A DNA stretch of 64,000 nt from Halogranum gelatinilyticum (GCF_900103715.1 NZ_FNHL01000004.1:248001-312000), one strand, 5' to 3'. Positions 25,859 through 35,488 are shown, numbered from the stretch's first letter. Translations and numbers: made by a program. Notes: generated from the letters alone by a model not told the origin.

Positions 25859-25953
25859 GTCGTCGGCCGCTACCACCGTCCGTGGTCGGCAGTAAGTCGT
25901 CGGCCGCTACCACCGTCCGTGGTCGGCAGTAATCGCCGACAACTACCACCGTC
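25844..25953. repeat. 37-bp tandem repeat spanning a stop codon
   Basis: Units begin at 25844, 25881 and 25918. The first two are identical over 37 bp, and the third is 36 bp with divergence in its middle. The first unit contains the final codons and TAA stop of the PP-loop gene (stop at 25856-25858), so the gene end and its 3' flank have been duplicated in tandem. There are no spacers between units, which excludes a CRISPR array. Confidence 0.9.
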
Positions 25954-25974
25954 CCTGGCTGACGGACACCGTTC

Positions 25975-26328
25975 TCAGACGAACTTACGAGCGAAGGGAT
26001 AGCTCCAAGCGTTCCCACGGAGCGCCTGCACCGTCGCCCAGCCACAGCAGAGAACGTCGAGAAAGAGTAGACCGAAGATAGCGAACCCGGGGACGATACT
26101 GACGAGGTCCCAGGGGGAAACGGTGAAGCAGAACGTCAGTAGGAAGAGCGCGAACAGGACGAACAGCTGCCAGTTGAGTGCGTTGCGCGCGTTCGACGTC
26201 GAGAACCGCCGACGCGACAGGAAGAAGACGAGGGCCGTGCCGAACACGCCGAACACGAATCCGATTGCGTGAACGATGACGCCCGTCGCAGTTCTGTCTT
26301 CCTCGTCTCGGACGTTCGTGGAGGGCAT
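25975..26328 (-). CDS. DUF4870/Tic20-like membrane protein
   Basis: A 117-residue protein with three to four hydrophobic segments. The conserved pattern FFLSRRRFSTSNARNALNWQLFVLFALFLLTFC matches the DUF4870 family, where a basic loop and an NA/Q-containing helix are typical, followed by VPGFAIFGLLFLDVLCCGWATVQALRGNAWSYPF. Function is unknown. The ATG at 26328 (MPSTNVRDEEDRT) is preferred over an upstream ATG in less haloarchaeal sequence. Confidence 0.82.
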   Translation of the reverse strand: MPSTNVRDEEDRTATGVIVHAIGFVFGVFGTALVFFLSRRRFSTSNARNALNWQLFVLFALFLLTFCFTVSPWDLVSIVPGFAIFGLLFLDVLCCGWATVQALRGNAWSYPFARKFV

Positions 26329-26486
26329 GGCTTCGATTCGGATGTGGAATTGTTGATGTAAAGAAGTTCGTTTCGAACCGTCTCGGAGACGCGCCATCAC
26401 CCTGCCAGTAGCCGAGAGACTCGTTCACAGGGCTCAATTGGCAGGGAATTCGAACCGCTCTTAGGCCCGTAACCTGACCGACAACC

Positions 26487-27368
26487 GTGGACCCCGGAAT
26501 TCTCTACTCTCTCGTTGCCGCACTCCTGTGGGGCGTCCAGATCGTCGCCCTGAAGCGCTACTTCGACGGCTACTCCGCATACGCGCTGCCCGTCCTCATC
26601 AACGGCTTTGCCGCGCTCACCTTCGCCCCCTTCGCGGTCGCGACGACGTCGCCCGCGGAGCTACCGTCGCTTGCGACGTTCACGCCCGTCGCCATCGGCG
26701 CGATTCTCCTCACCGTCGTCGCCATCGGCGGCGCGTTCATCACCTTCCTGCAGGCACTCGAAATCGGCGAGGTGTCGTACGTCGCCCCCATCAACAAGCT
26801 CGCGCCGGTGTTCGTCCTGCCCATCGAAGTCGCGCTCTTGGGCGCGGTGCTCGGCCCGCTGGAACTCGCGGGCGTCGGCGTCGCGACCCTCGCGGTCTAC
26901 GTCGCCAACTACGAACCCGGCGAACTCGTCGAGCCGATCAAGCGCGCAGCGTACTCGAAGCCCGCCCAACTCGCGCTCTTGAGTGCCGCTGGCTGGGGCG
27001 TCGGCGACGTGGGGAAACGCGTCGCCCTGCAGGAACTCGCGCTGCCGCCGCAGCTGTGGGTGCCGCTGCTCGAAGTCGGCGTCGTCCTCGTGCTCCTGCC
27101 GGTTGCGTTCCGAAAACTCCCCTCGTGGAGCCAGCTCCGCCCCGACCTGCCGAAGTTCCTCGCGCTCGGCGCGCTCGTCGCCTCCGCGGAGTTCGTCACG
27201 TCGCTGGCGTTCGGACTCATCCCCGCCAGCATCGCGTCGCCGGTCATCAACACCCAAGCGGTGGTCGCGGTCGTCCTCGGTGGGCTCCTCTTGGGCGAGG
27301 AGAACCTCGGCATCCGGCTCGTCGCCGCGCTGCTCGCCGTGGCCGGCGTCGGCCTACTCGCACTCTGA
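26487..27368 (+). CDS. EamA/DMT superfamily transporter
   Basis: A 293-residue protein with about ten transmembrane segments in two EamA halves (1-140 and 155-293). The start MDPGILYSLVAALLWGVQIVALKRYF is read from a GTG at 26487; the WG in the first helix and the final VINTQAVVAVVLGGLLLGEENLGIRLVAALLAVAGV are characteristic. It is expected to export or import small metabolites across the cytoplasmic membrane; the substrate cannot be predicted. It precedes hisS by about 50 bp in the same orientation. Confidence 0.88.
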   Translation: MDPGILYSLVAALLWGVQIVALKRYFDGYSAYALPVLINGFAALTFAPFAVATTSPAELPSLATFTPVAIGAILLTVVAIGGAFITFLQALEIGEVSYVAPINKLAPVFVLPIEVALLGAVLGPLELAGVGVATLAVYVANYEPGELVEPIKRAAYSKPAQLALLSAAGWGVGDVGKRVALQELALPPQLWVPLLEVGVVLVLLPVAFRKLPSWSQLRPDLPKFLALGALVASAEFVTSLAFGLIPASIASPVINTQAVVAVVLGGLLLGEENLGIRLVAALLAVAGVGLLAL

Positions 27369-27419
27369 GGCCGTCGCGAAAGGGCAGGCTTGAAGCGCGC
27401 CTGTCTCGAATCCTCGCCC

Positions 27420-28715
27420 ATGTACGACCGACTCAAGGGCTTCCGCGACTTCTACCCCGAAGAGATGGGGTCGCGTCGGCAGGTCTTCGACGCGATGGAG
27501 GACACCGCGGCCCGCTACGGCTTCCGTGAAATCGGGACGCCCACGCTCGAACGGACGCAGATGTACGTCGACAAATCGGGCGAGGAGATCGTCGACGAAC
27601 TCTACGCCTTCACCGACAAGGGCGGCCGTGACGTCACCCTCACCCCCGAACTGACGCCGACCGTCGCCCGGATGGTCGTCGCCAAGCAACAGGCACTCTC
27701 GAAGCCCATCAAGTGGGTCTCGACGCGACCCTTCTGGCGCTACGAGCAGGTCCAGCAGGGCCGCTTCCGCGAGTTCTACCAGACCAACGTCGACATCTTC
27801 GGCTCCAGCGAACCCGAGGCCGACGCCGAGATTCTGGCGTTCGCCGCCGACACGCTGTTCGACCTCGGCCTCTCCGCCGACGACTTCGAGTTCCGCGTCA
27901 GCCACCGCGACATCCTCTCCGGCCTCCTCGACGCCTTCGACGCCGACGTCAACAGCCGCGACGCCATCCGCGCGGTCGACAAGCGCGCCAAAATCGAGGA
28001 CGCGGAGTATCTCGGTCTCCTGCAGGACGCCGGTCTCTCGGCCAGCCAGGCCCAGCAGTTCGACGACCTCATCACCGCAGGCAATCTCGACGCCATCGCC
28101 GACTTCGGCGACGAAGACCTCGCCGACGCGGTCGACAACCTCCGGAACGTCCTCGACGCCGCGGAGGACTTTGGCGCGGGCGACGTGACCACGCTGTCGC
28201 TGACGACGGCCCGCGGGCTGGACTACTACACCGGCGTCGTCTTCGAGTGCTTCGACACGACGGGCGAGGTCTCCCGCGCCGTCTTCGGCGGCGGCCGCTA
28301 CGACGACCTCATCGAGGACTTCGGCGGCCAGCCGACGCCCGCCGTCGGTGTCGCCCTCGGCGACGCGACGCTCCAACTGCTCCTCCAGCGCGCGGACGCG
28401 TGGCCCGACGAGGAACTGCGGACGGACTACTACGTCCTGCAGGTCGGCGACACCCGCGAGACGGCCGCCCGCGTCGCCCGCGACCTCCGCGAGGAGGGCA
28501 ACGTCGTCGAGTCGGACGTCGCCGGCCGCAGCTTCGGCGCGCAGATGAACTACGCCGACGGCATCAACGCGAAGACCGTCGTCATCGTCGGCGAACAGGA
28601 CCTCGCGAACGGCGAGGTGACGGTCAAGGACATGGAGAGCGGCGACCAGACGACCGTGCCGGTCGACGAGTTCCCCGGCGACCTCGACGCGCCGACGTAC
28701 GAGGACTTCGAGTGA
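27420..28715 (+). CDS. hisS: Histidyl-tRNA synthetase
   Basis: A 431-residue class II synthetase charging tRNA-His. Motif 2 is RPFWRYEQVQQGRFREFYQTNVDIFG. The histidine-specific signatures RGLDYYTG and FGGGRYDDL are present, and a C-terminal anticodon-binding domain begins near LRTDYYVLQVGDTRE. The ATG at 27420 (MYDRLKGFRDFYPEEM) matches the universal N terminus of HisRS, so the longer frame upstream is rejected. Length is normal. Confidence 0.97.
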   Translation: MYDRLKGFRDFYPEEMGSRRQVFDAMEDTAARYGFREIGTPTLERTQMYVDKSGEEIVDELYAFTDKGGRDVTLTPELTPTVARMVVAKQQALSKPIKWVSTRPFWRYEQVQQGRFREFYQTNVDIFGSSEPEADAEILAFAADTLFDLGLSADDFEFRVSHRDILSGLLDAFDADVNSRDAIRAVDKRAKIEDAEYLGLLQDAGLSASQAQQFDDLITAGNLDAIADFGDEDLADAVDNLRNVLDAAEDFGAGDVTTLSLTTARGLDYYTGVVFECFDTTGEVSRAVFGGGRYDDLIEDFGGQPTPAVGVALGDATLQLLLQRADAWPDEELRTDYYVLQVGDTRETAARVARDLREEGNVVESDVAGRSFGAQMNYADGINAKTVVIVGEQDLANGEVTVKDMESGDQTTVPVDEFPGDLDAPTYEDFE

Positions 28716-28798
28716 GCAGTCATCCGGTTCTCGCCGACTGAGAACCGCCACCGACGCTTAATCCGGTCTGTCTCGTCTCTCTAGACGTGGTGACGACG

Positions 28799-29227
28799 AT
28801 GTACGACACGATTCTAGTTCCGACAGACGGCAGTGACGCAGCGATGAACGCGGTCGACCACGCGGTCGACCTCGCCCGGCAGTACGACGCGACGCTCCAC
28901 GTGCTGGCCGTCGTCGACCCGACGTCGTTCAGCACGCTCGACGTCGACCCCAGCACCGTCGTCGTCGCGATGGAGCGGCAGGCCCGCGAGGCGGCCCAGC
29001 GGGTCGAGACTGTGGCCGAGGAGGCCGGTGTCGCAATCGAGACGGCCGTCGTCCGCGGCGACCCCGCCCGGACCATCACGACCTACGCGACCGACAACGA
29101 GGCCGACCTCGTCGTCATGGGCACCCACGGCCGGAGCGGTCTCGACCGCTATCTCCTCGGCAGCGTGACCGAGCGGGTCGTCCGAACCGCGGACGTTCCC
29201 GTCCTCACCGTCCGCTACGAGGAGTAA
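28799..29227 (+). CDS. Universal stress protein (UspA family)
   Basis: A 142-residue single Usp domain. It starts MYDTILVPTDGSDAAMNAVDHAVDLA and has the ATP-binding glycine motif GTHGRSGLDRYLLGS (G-2x-G-9x-G-S) followed by VTERVVRTADVPVLTV. It should bind ATP and act in stress adaptation. The ATG at 28799 is chosen over a GTG four codons earlier because Usp proteins begin at this methionine. A paralogue follows 100 bp downstream. Confidence 0.93.
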   Translation: MYDTILVPTDGSDAAMNAVDHAVDLARQYDATLHVLAVVDPTSFSTLDVDPSTVVVAMERQAREAAQRVETVAEEAGVAIETAVVRGDPARTITTYATDNEADLVVMGTHGRSGLDRYLLGSVTERVVRTADVPVLTVRYEE

Positions 29228-29327
29228 CCGGCTACTGCGGGGCGTCGCCAGCCGCGACGGAGCGTTGCCGACGGCGAGAGGGGGGAGTCGAGGCGGCGTT
29301 TATCTCGTTTTCCGACGTATCTCCCGT

Positions 29328-29762
29328 ATGAACACACAGTACGAGCGGATCCTGGTCCCCACCGACGGAAGTGCCGAAGCGGAGGCGGCCGTCGCACACG
29401 CGGTCGAACTCGCCGCCCGCTACGACGCGGCACTCCACGCCCTCTCGGTCGTCGACGTGAGCAACTTCAGAGGTCTCGACGTCGACAGCGTCATCGTCGA
29501 CGGCTTCGAGGAGGAGGCGCGGGCGGCCGTCGACCGTGTCGCCGACGCGGCCACCGAGGCGGGCGTCACGGCCGAGACGGCAGTCGTCCACGGCGCGGCC
29601 GGCGAGGAGATCTTGGCGTACGTCGCGACCCACGACGTGGACCTCGTCGTCGTCGGGACGCGGGGGCGTCACGGACTGGAGGGACTCCTCCTCGGCAGCG
29701 TCGCCGAGCGGGTCGTCCGCCACGCCGACGTGCCCGTCCTCACCGTCCAATACGACGAGTGA
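29328..29762 (+). CDS. Universal stress protein (UspA family), tandem paralogue
   Basis: A 144-residue Usp domain beginning MNTQYERILVPTDGSAEAEAAVAHAVELA, with the ATP-binding motif GTRGRHGLEGLLLGS intact and ending VVRHADVPVLTVQYDE. It is clearly a tandem duplicate of the preceding gene. The ATG at 29328 is supported by tttatctcg about 27 bp upstream, a possible TATA element. Together with the gene at 48085 the window encodes three Usp proteins. Confidence 0.93.
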   Translation: MNTQYERILVPTDGSAEAEAAVAHAVELAARYDAALHALSVVDVSNFRGLDVDSVIVDGFEEEARAAVDRVADAATEAGVTAETAVVHGAAGEEILAYVATHDVDLVVVGTRGRHGLEGLLLGSVAERVVRHADVPVLTVQYDE

Positions 29763-29805
29763 GTGAATCCGCGGCCGTTAAGCGCGCCGCCGGAAATCCA
29801 CGAGT

Positions 29806-30666
29806 ATGCCCACGCGTGCGTTCCGCGTCGCATACGACGGCCGCCCCTTCTACGGCTTCCAGCGACAGCCCGACGTGCCGACCGTCGAGGACACCCTGTT
29901 CGACGCGCTCCGCCGACTCGACGTGCTCGCCGACGACGCCAACAAACCCGCGGGCTACGCGGCCGCCGGGCGGACCGACGCTGGTGTCTCCGCCGTCGCC
30001 CAGACTGTCGCCTTCGAGTGCCCCGACTGGGCGACGCCGCGGGCACTGAACAGCGAGCTACCGGGGACGGTCCGCGCGTGGGCCGCCGCCGACGTCGCCG
30101 ACGGCTTCCACGCGACCCACGACGCCGTCGCCCGGCGGTACAGCTACTATCTCTACGCGCCCGAATCCGGCGTCGACGCGCTCGACGGCCGCGGTGGCGT
30201 CGACGACGAGCGGGCGCGGGCCGCGCTCGACGCGCTCTGCGGCGAACACGACTTCCACAACCTCACGCTCGACGACACCGGGACCGTCCGCGAGCTGTCG
30301 GGCGAGCTGACCCGTGACGGCGACTTCCTCGTCGTTCGAGTCGAAGCGGGGGGGTTCGCCCGCGAACTCGTCCGCCGCGTCGTCTCGCTCGTCCACGGCG
30401 TCGCGAGCGGCGACTCGGAGATGTCGAAAGTCGAGCGCGTGCTCGGTCCCGACCCCCTCGACGGTGCCGAGGGCGTTCCCTCCGCGCCGCCGACGCCGCT
30501 GGTGTTGACCGGGGTCGACTATCCCGACGTCGCGTTCACCGTCGACGAGATGGCCGCGGCGTCGACGCGGCAGGCGTTCGGCGAGGCGGCCGTCGCCGGG
30601 CGCGTGGCGGGGCGCGTCGCGACCGCGGTCCGGGCGGGCGTGCCGTCGACTCGCGGAGACGAGTGA
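29806..30666 (+). CDS. truA: tRNA pseudouridine synthase A
   Basis: A 286-residue TruA-family enzyme that makes pseudouridine in the tRNA anticodon arm (positions 38-40). The catalytic aspartate is Asp58 in AAGRTDAGVSA (53-63). Family blocks FRVAYDGRPFYGFQRQP at the N terminus, ARRYSYYLY, HDFHNLT and FVVRVEAGGFARELVRRVV are recognisable, though the last reads FLVVRVEAGGFARELVRR. It lies downstream of the two Usp genes in the same orientation, separated by 43 bp. Confidence 0.95.
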   Translation: MPTRAFRVAYDGRPFYGFQRQPDVPTVEDTLFDALRRLDVLADDANKPAGYAAAGRTDAGVSAVAQTVAFECPDWATPRALNSELPGTVRAWAAADVADGFHATHDAVARRYSYYLYAPESGVDALDGRGGVDDERARAALDALCGEHDFHNLTLDDTGTVRELSGELTRDGDFLVVRVEAGGFARELVRRVVSLVHGVASGDSEMSKVERVLGPDPLDGAEGVPSAPPTPLVLTGVDYPDVAFTVDEMAAASTRQAFGEAAVAGRVAGRVATAVRAGVPSTRGDE

Positions 30667-30717
30667 GAGCAGCGGAGCCGAGTAGTCGGCGGCAGCCGGG
30701 AGACGTCAGCCGACAGC

Positions 30718-32082
30718 TCACCAGGCCGTCGGCCAGAGGTCGGCCGCCCGCATCCCGCGCTCGAAGTCGGCGTCGCGGAACGCCGCCGCCAACGCGTCGG
30801 TGTCGAGCCGTGCCGGGTCGCGTGCTGCGAGTTCACGGACTAACAGTGCCGTCAGCATTGCGTGTTCGCGGAGGTTTCTGGGGTCCACTTTGTCGCGGGT
30901 GTCGGCCGTCGTGTGTGCCCAGCCGCGGCCGCGCTCGCCGCTATCGCTGTGGAGTTGCAGTGACGGAACACCGCGCCGGACGAAGGGCCACTGGTCGCTG
31001 AAGGGATGTGGCTCCGGCTCGACGCGGATCGGCTGGCCTGTCTCGTCGGCGACCGTCCGGGCGACGTCGGCCGTCGACTCCGAGGTATGAGTCATCGCGA
31101 CGAGGTCGCGGAACCGTCCCGCGCCGTCGACGTTGACGACGGCGGCGACGTCGTCGAGCGCGAGGCGGTCGGCAAGGGCCTCCGAGCCGACGAGACCGGT
31201 CTCCTCGCAGCCGACGGCCGCCACGCGGACGCGACGGTCGAGGTCCAACTGGGCGAGCAGCCGGGCGGCCGCGACGACGACCGCGATGCCACAGCCGTTG
31301 TCGAGCGCGCCTTCCGCGATGTCGTGGGCGTCGTAGTGCGCGAGCAGCAGCAGGTCGCCGTCGGCTCCGGCGTCATCCTCCCCTGACGCGGCACCGACGC
31401 TCCCGAGGACGTTCTGACTCGTCGCCGGGTCGGTCCGGGCGTCGACCGAGAGCCGGACGCGGCCGCCGCGGTCGGCGTAGTCGGTCAGCCACGCGCCCGT
31501 CTCTTTGGACACGCCGACCGCGATGGCGTCGGCCTCCTCGTCGAACCGGAGCGCGCCCGTCGGCGGCAGCTGTCCGGCGACGTGGTTGACGAAGACGAAG
31601 CCCAGTGCTCCGGCCTCGACGGCGTGGCCGAACTTCTCCATCCGGTGGACGAACCGGCCGCCGGAGGGGGTGGTCGTGCTGGCGACGGCTATCTTGCCGT
31701 CGACGTCGGCCTCGTCGACCTCCGCGGGCGTCCCGTGGCCGACGTCGACCAGTTCGCCCTCGACCTCGCCGGGCGGACAGTACGGCAGGGCGATGGTCTC
31801 GAAGGCACGCTCGTCGGGTTCGAGCAGGTCGAGGGAGGCAGAGCCGCGGGTCCAGCGGTTCGTGTCGAACTCGTGGAGATGGACGTCGTCGAGTCCGGCG
31901 TCGCGGAAGGCGTCGGCGACGAGGTCGGCGGCGCGGCGTTCGCCGTCGCTGCCGCCCATCCGGTTGCCGATGGCGGTGAGATCGGAGAGAAGCTCCCACG
32001 GGGTGTCGTCGAGCCACGCGCGGCCGAGAGCGGCGTCGCCGTGCTGCGTGTCGCCGGAGTCGTGTGCGTCGGTGTCGTCCAT
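30718..32082 (-). CDS. M28 family zinc aminopeptidase with PA domain
   Basis: A 454-residue metallopeptidase. A PA domain (about 110-210: FETIALPYCPPGEVEGELVDVGHGTPAEVDEADVDGKIAVAS) is inserted after the N-terminal region. Zinc-site residues of M28 follow: LLAHYDAHD (His, Asp), GALDNGCG (bridging Asp), GCEETGLVGSE (catalytic Glu pair), VVNVDGAG and a late SLQLHSDSG. There is no signal peptide; it is probably cytoplasmic. It is divergent from pepF, so two peptidases share an upstream region. Confidence 0.88.
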   Translation of the reverse strand: MDDTDAHDSGDTQHGDAALGRAWLDDTPWELLSDLTAIGNRMGGSDGERRAADLVADAFRDAGLDDVHLHEFDTNRWTRGSASLDLLEPDERAFETIALPYCPPGEVEGELVDVGHGTPAEVDEADVDGKIAVASTTTPSGGRFVHRMEKFGHAVEAGALGFVFVNHVAGQLPPTGALRFDEEADAIAVGVSKETGAWLTDYADRGGRVRLSVDARTDPATSQNVLGSVGAASGEDDAGADGDLLLLAHYDAHDIAEGALDNGCGIAVVVAAARLLAQLDLDRRVRVAAVGCEETGLVGSEALADRLALDDVAAVVNVDGAGRFRDLVAMTHTSESTADVARTVADETGQPIRVEPEPHPFSDQWPFVRRGVPSLQLHSDSGERGRGWAHTTADTRDKVDPRNLREHAMLTALLVRELAARDPARLDTDALAAAFRDADFERGMRAADLWPTAW

Positions 32083-32243
32083 GGCGGTGGTTCAGAAAGG
32101 AGTGACAAAGGTTCGTGGGTGGCGGCGGGTGTGGTGGATGTGACGGCGGATTGGGCGGTGAATATGGCGACGGATGCGGCGAGTGAGGTGTGTGCGCAGC
32201 CGGTTTGGCAAGACTTACCACCACGTCTACCATCCCTGCGTCT

Positions 32244-34046
32244 ATGAGTTCGGTTCCCGAGCGGAGCGACATCGACGAGGAGTACAAGTGGGATCTCGAG
32301 AGCATCTACGCCGACGACGAGGAGTGGGAGGCAGCCTTCGAGGACGTCGAAGAGCGCGTCGACGACATCCGTGCCTACGAGGGGCGCGTCACCGAGGACG
32401 CCGAGACGCTGCTGGAGGCACTCGAACTGGAGGAGGCGGTCATCCGCGACGTCTCGAAGGTCTCGTCGTACGCCCAACTCCGGAGCAGCGAGGACACGCG
32501 AAATCAGGAGTATCAGGCACTCTCCGCCCGCGCGCAGTCGCTGGCCTCGAAGGCCCAGAGTGCGGCGAGCTTCATCGAACCCGAGATTCAGCAGACCCTC
32601 GACGAGTCGGACGTCGCCGCGTTCGTCGACGACGAACCCGCGCTCGCGGAGTACCAGCACTACTTCGACGACGTGCTCCGGATGAAGCCCCACACCCGCT
32701 CGGCGGAGGTCGAGGAACTGCTCGCCGAACTGTCGGAAGTGACGGGCGCGCCGAGCGACATCTACTCGATGTTGTCGAACGCGGACATGACGTTCCCGAC
32801 GGTCGAGAACCCCGAGGGCGAGGACGTCGAAATCTCGCAGGGCAACTTCACGAAGCTGCTGAAGCATCCGAACCGTGAGTTCCGCCAGACCGTCCACGAG
32901 GAGTTCTACGAGGAGTGGGCCGACGTCAGAAACGCGGTCGGCAGTTCGTTGAAAAACAGCGTGAAGACGGACGTCAAACTCGCTCGTGCCCGGAACTACG
33001 AGACGGCCCGCGAGGCAGCACTCGACGACCCGAACGTCCCGGTCGAGGTCTACGACAACCTGCTCAACACCGTCCGCGACAACCTCGGCTACCTCCACCG
33101 TCACGCCGACCTGAAGCGGCAGGCCATCGACGCCGACGAACTGCAGATGTGGGATCTCTATATGTCGCTGACGGGCGACGAAGGGCCCGAAATCCCGTAC
33201 GAGCAGGCCAAGGAGTACATCGTCGAGGCCGTCGCGCCGCTCGGCGAGGACTACCAAGAGCGCGTCGCGGAGGGCCTGGAGAACCGCTGGGTCGACGTCT
33301 ACGAGAACCGCGGCAAGCGCTCGGGTGCCTACTCCGCGGGGACCTACGACACCCAGCCGTTCATCATGATGAACTACCAGGACGACATCACCTCGATGTT
33401 TACCCTAGCTCACGAGTTGGGCCACTCGCTGCACTCGGAGCTGTCGAAGGAGGCCCAGCCGTGGCAGTATTCGGGCTACGAGATCTTCGTCGCCGAGGTC
33501 GCCTCGACGGTCAACGAGACGCTCCTGACGCACTATCTCTTGGAGAACGTCGAAGACGACGAACTCCGGACGCACGTGCTCGACGAGTATCTCGAGCGCG
33601 TCCGGTCGACGCTCTACCGCCAGACGATGTTCGCCGACTTCGAGCAGCAGATCCACGAGGTCGCCGAGGACGGCGGCGCGCTGACGCCCGACACGTTCGA
33701 CGAACTCTACGGCAACCTGAAAGCTGAGTTCTACGAGCCCGCCGTCGTCGACGACGCCATCCGCCGCGAGTGGATGCGCATCCCGCACTTCTACTACTCC
33801 TACTACGTCTACCAGTACTCGACGGGTATCAGCGCGGCCGTCTCCATCGTGGAGCGCATCCGCGAAGAGGGCGACGACGCCGCCGCCGACTATCTGGACG
33901 CACTGGAGATGGGTGGGGCGGCCTACCCGATGGAGATTCTGGAGACCGCCGGCGTCGACATGGCCTCGCCGGAACCCATCGAGGAGGCACTGGCCGTCTA
34001 CGGCGACTACCTCGAACGGATGGCCGACCTGCTCGACCTCGACTGA
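32244..34046 (+). CDS. pepF: Oligoendopeptidase F (M3B)
   Basis: A 600-residue cytoplasmic zinc endopeptidase that degrades short peptides. The zinc motif is in LAHELGHSLHSELSK near residue 390, with the downstream Glu in NETLLTHYLLEN. Typical M3B N-terminal sequence DEEYKWDLESIYADDEEWEAAFEDV and late FYYSYYVYQYSTGISAA are seen. The ATG at 32244 (MSSVPERSDIDEEYKWDL) is preferred over one 18 codons earlier that gives a basic, non-halophilic leader. A cttacca about 30 bp upstream may be the TATA element. Confidence 0.95.
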   Translation: MSSVPERSDIDEEYKWDLESIYADDEEWEAAFEDVEERVDDIRAYEGRVTEDAETLLEALELEEAVIRDVSKVSSYAQLRSSEDTRNQEYQALSARAQSLASKAQSAASFIEPEIQQTLDESDVAAFVDDEPALAEYQHYFDDVLRMKPHTRSAEVEELLAELSEVTGAPSDIYSMLSNADMTFPTVENPEGEDVEISQGNFTKLLKHPNREFRQTVHEEFYEEWADVRNAVGSSLKNSVKTDVKLARARNYETAREAALDDPNVPVEVYDNLLNTVRDNLGYLHRHADLKRQAIDADELQMWDLYMSLTGDEGPEIPYEQAKEYIVEAVAPLGEDYQERVAEGLENRWVDVYENRGKRSGAYSAGTYDTQPFIMMNYQDDITSMFTLAHELGHSLHSELSKEAQPWQYSGYEIFVAEVASTVNETLLTHYLLENVEDDELRTHVLDEYLERVRSTLYRQTMFADFEQQIHEVAEDGGALTPDTFDELYGNLKAEFYEPAVVDDAIRREWMRIPHFYYSYYVYQYSTGISAAVSIVERIREEGDDAAADYLDALEMGGAAYPMEILETAGVDMASPEPIEEALAVYGDYLERMADLLDLD

Positions 34047-34163
34047 GCACCGAGCCGTTCTCTCTCGATCGAGCGACTGTCTCGAACGGCGGACAGTATC
34101 ACCGGAGAGAGGTCCGTCGACCCAAAGGCACATTTACGCGCATCCCAAACCGTGTCGTAGCTA

Positions 34164-35393
34164 ATGTCACGTAGCCCGTCCCTTCCGGAGCGACCACGGC
34201 TCGACCTCGACCCGGATATGTCGGACGCCGAGCGACTGGACGCGATGCGCAAGCACTACGCCCGCATCCTCCAGGTCAACGACGAACTCGACGACCGCCT
34301 CGACAGCGCGGAGACACGTCGCGACGACCTCCAGGAGGAGGTCGACCAGCTCAAGCGGCGCAACGACGTCCTCAAGAGTTCCTCGCTCTACATCGCGAGC
34401 ATCGAGGAGGTCACCGACGACGGCGTCGTCATCAAACAACACGGCAACAACCAGGAGGTTCTGACCGAGGTCTCGCCCGCGCTGGAGGGCGACCTCGAAC
34501 CGGGCGACCGCGTCGCCATCAACGACTCCTTCGCCGTCCAGACGCTGCTCGACACCGAGACCGACGCCCGCGCACAGGCGATGGAGGTCGACACGTCGCC
34601 GACCGTCACCTACGACGACATCGGCGGCATCGACGAGCAGGTCCGGGAGGTCCGCGAGGCCGTCGAGGACCCGCTCGTCAACCCCGAGCAGTTCGAGACC
34701 GTCGGCGTCGAGCCGCCGGCCGGCGTCCTGCTCTACGGCCCGCCGGGCACCGGGAAGACGATGCTCGCGAAGGCCGTCGCCAACGAGACCGACGCGACGT
34801 TCATCAAGATGGCCGGCTCCGAACTCGTCCGGAAGTTCATCGGCGAAGGCTCGCGGCTGGTCCGTGACCTCTTCGAACTCGCCGCCGAGCGCGAACCCGC
34901 CGTCATCTTCATCGACGAGATCGACGCCGTCGCCTCCAAGCGGACGGACTCGAAGACCTCCGGCGACGCCGAGGTCCAGCGGACGATGATGCAGCTGCTC
35001 TCGGAGATGGACGGCTTCGAGGACCGTGGCGACATCCGCATCATCGCGGCGACCAACCGCTTCGATATGCTCGACGAGGCCATCCTCCGCCCCGGCCGCT
35101 TCGACCGCCTCATCGAGGTGCCGAAGCCCGCCGTCGAGGGCCGCGAGCAGATCCTCCGCATCCACACCCGCAACATGAACGTCGCCGACGACGTCGACCT
35201 CACGGCACTCGCCGAGGAACTCGACGACTACAGCGGTGCCGACATCGCCTCGCTGTCGACGGAGGCGGGGATGTTCGCCATCCGCGACGAGCGGACCGAG
35301 ATCCGTCGCGAGGACTTCGAACAGGCGCGGGAGCGGATGGCACTCGAAGACGAGACCGACTCGGACGCGAAGGCGCGAAGCTACCAGTACTGA
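34164..35393 (+). CDS. pan: Proteasome-activating nucleotidase (PAN)
   Basis: A 409-residue AAA+ unfoldase that feeds substrates to the 20S proteasome. An N-terminal coiled coil (about 30-72) is followed by an OB domain (about 75-125), then the ATPase module with GPPGTGKT near residue 192, FIDEIDA near 250 and the second-region SRH GRFDRLIEVPKP. The protein ends SYQY; the usual C-terminal HbYX has Tyr at the penultimate position, but here that residue is Gln. Haloarchaea often carry two PAN paralogues, so this may be one of a pair. Confidence 0.95.
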   Translation: MSRSPSLPERPRLDLDPDMSDAERLDAMRKHYARILQVNDELDDRLDSAETRRDDLQEEVDQLKRRNDVLKSSSLYIASIEEVTDDGVVIKQHGNNQEVLTEVSPALEGDLEPGDRVAINDSFAVQTLLDTETDARAQAMEVDTSPTVTYDDIGGIDEQVREVREAVEDPLVNPEQFETVGVEPPAGVLLYGPPGTGKTMLAKAVANETDATFIKMAGSELVRKFIGEGSRLVRDLFELAAEREPAVIFIDEIDAVASKRTDSKTSGDAEVQRTMMQLLSEMDGFEDRGDIRIIAATNRFDMLDEAILRPGRFDRLIEVPKPAVEGREQILRIHTRNMNVADDVDLTALAEELDDYSGADIASLSTEAGMFAIRDERTEIRREDFEQARERMALEDETDSDAKARSYQY

Positions 35394-35488
35394 ACTGAGT
35401 CGGCGCGGCTGTCGCTGTTCTCTCTCCGTTTCCCGTGCGTGAACACGTAGAACAGTGGCGTCGCCAGTCGGATTCGTAGTTAGCAGCC

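Noticed and set aside
25844-25953. 37-bp repeats considered as a CRISPR array
   Set aside because: Units are head-to-tail without spacers, only two are perfect, and no cas genes lie in the window.
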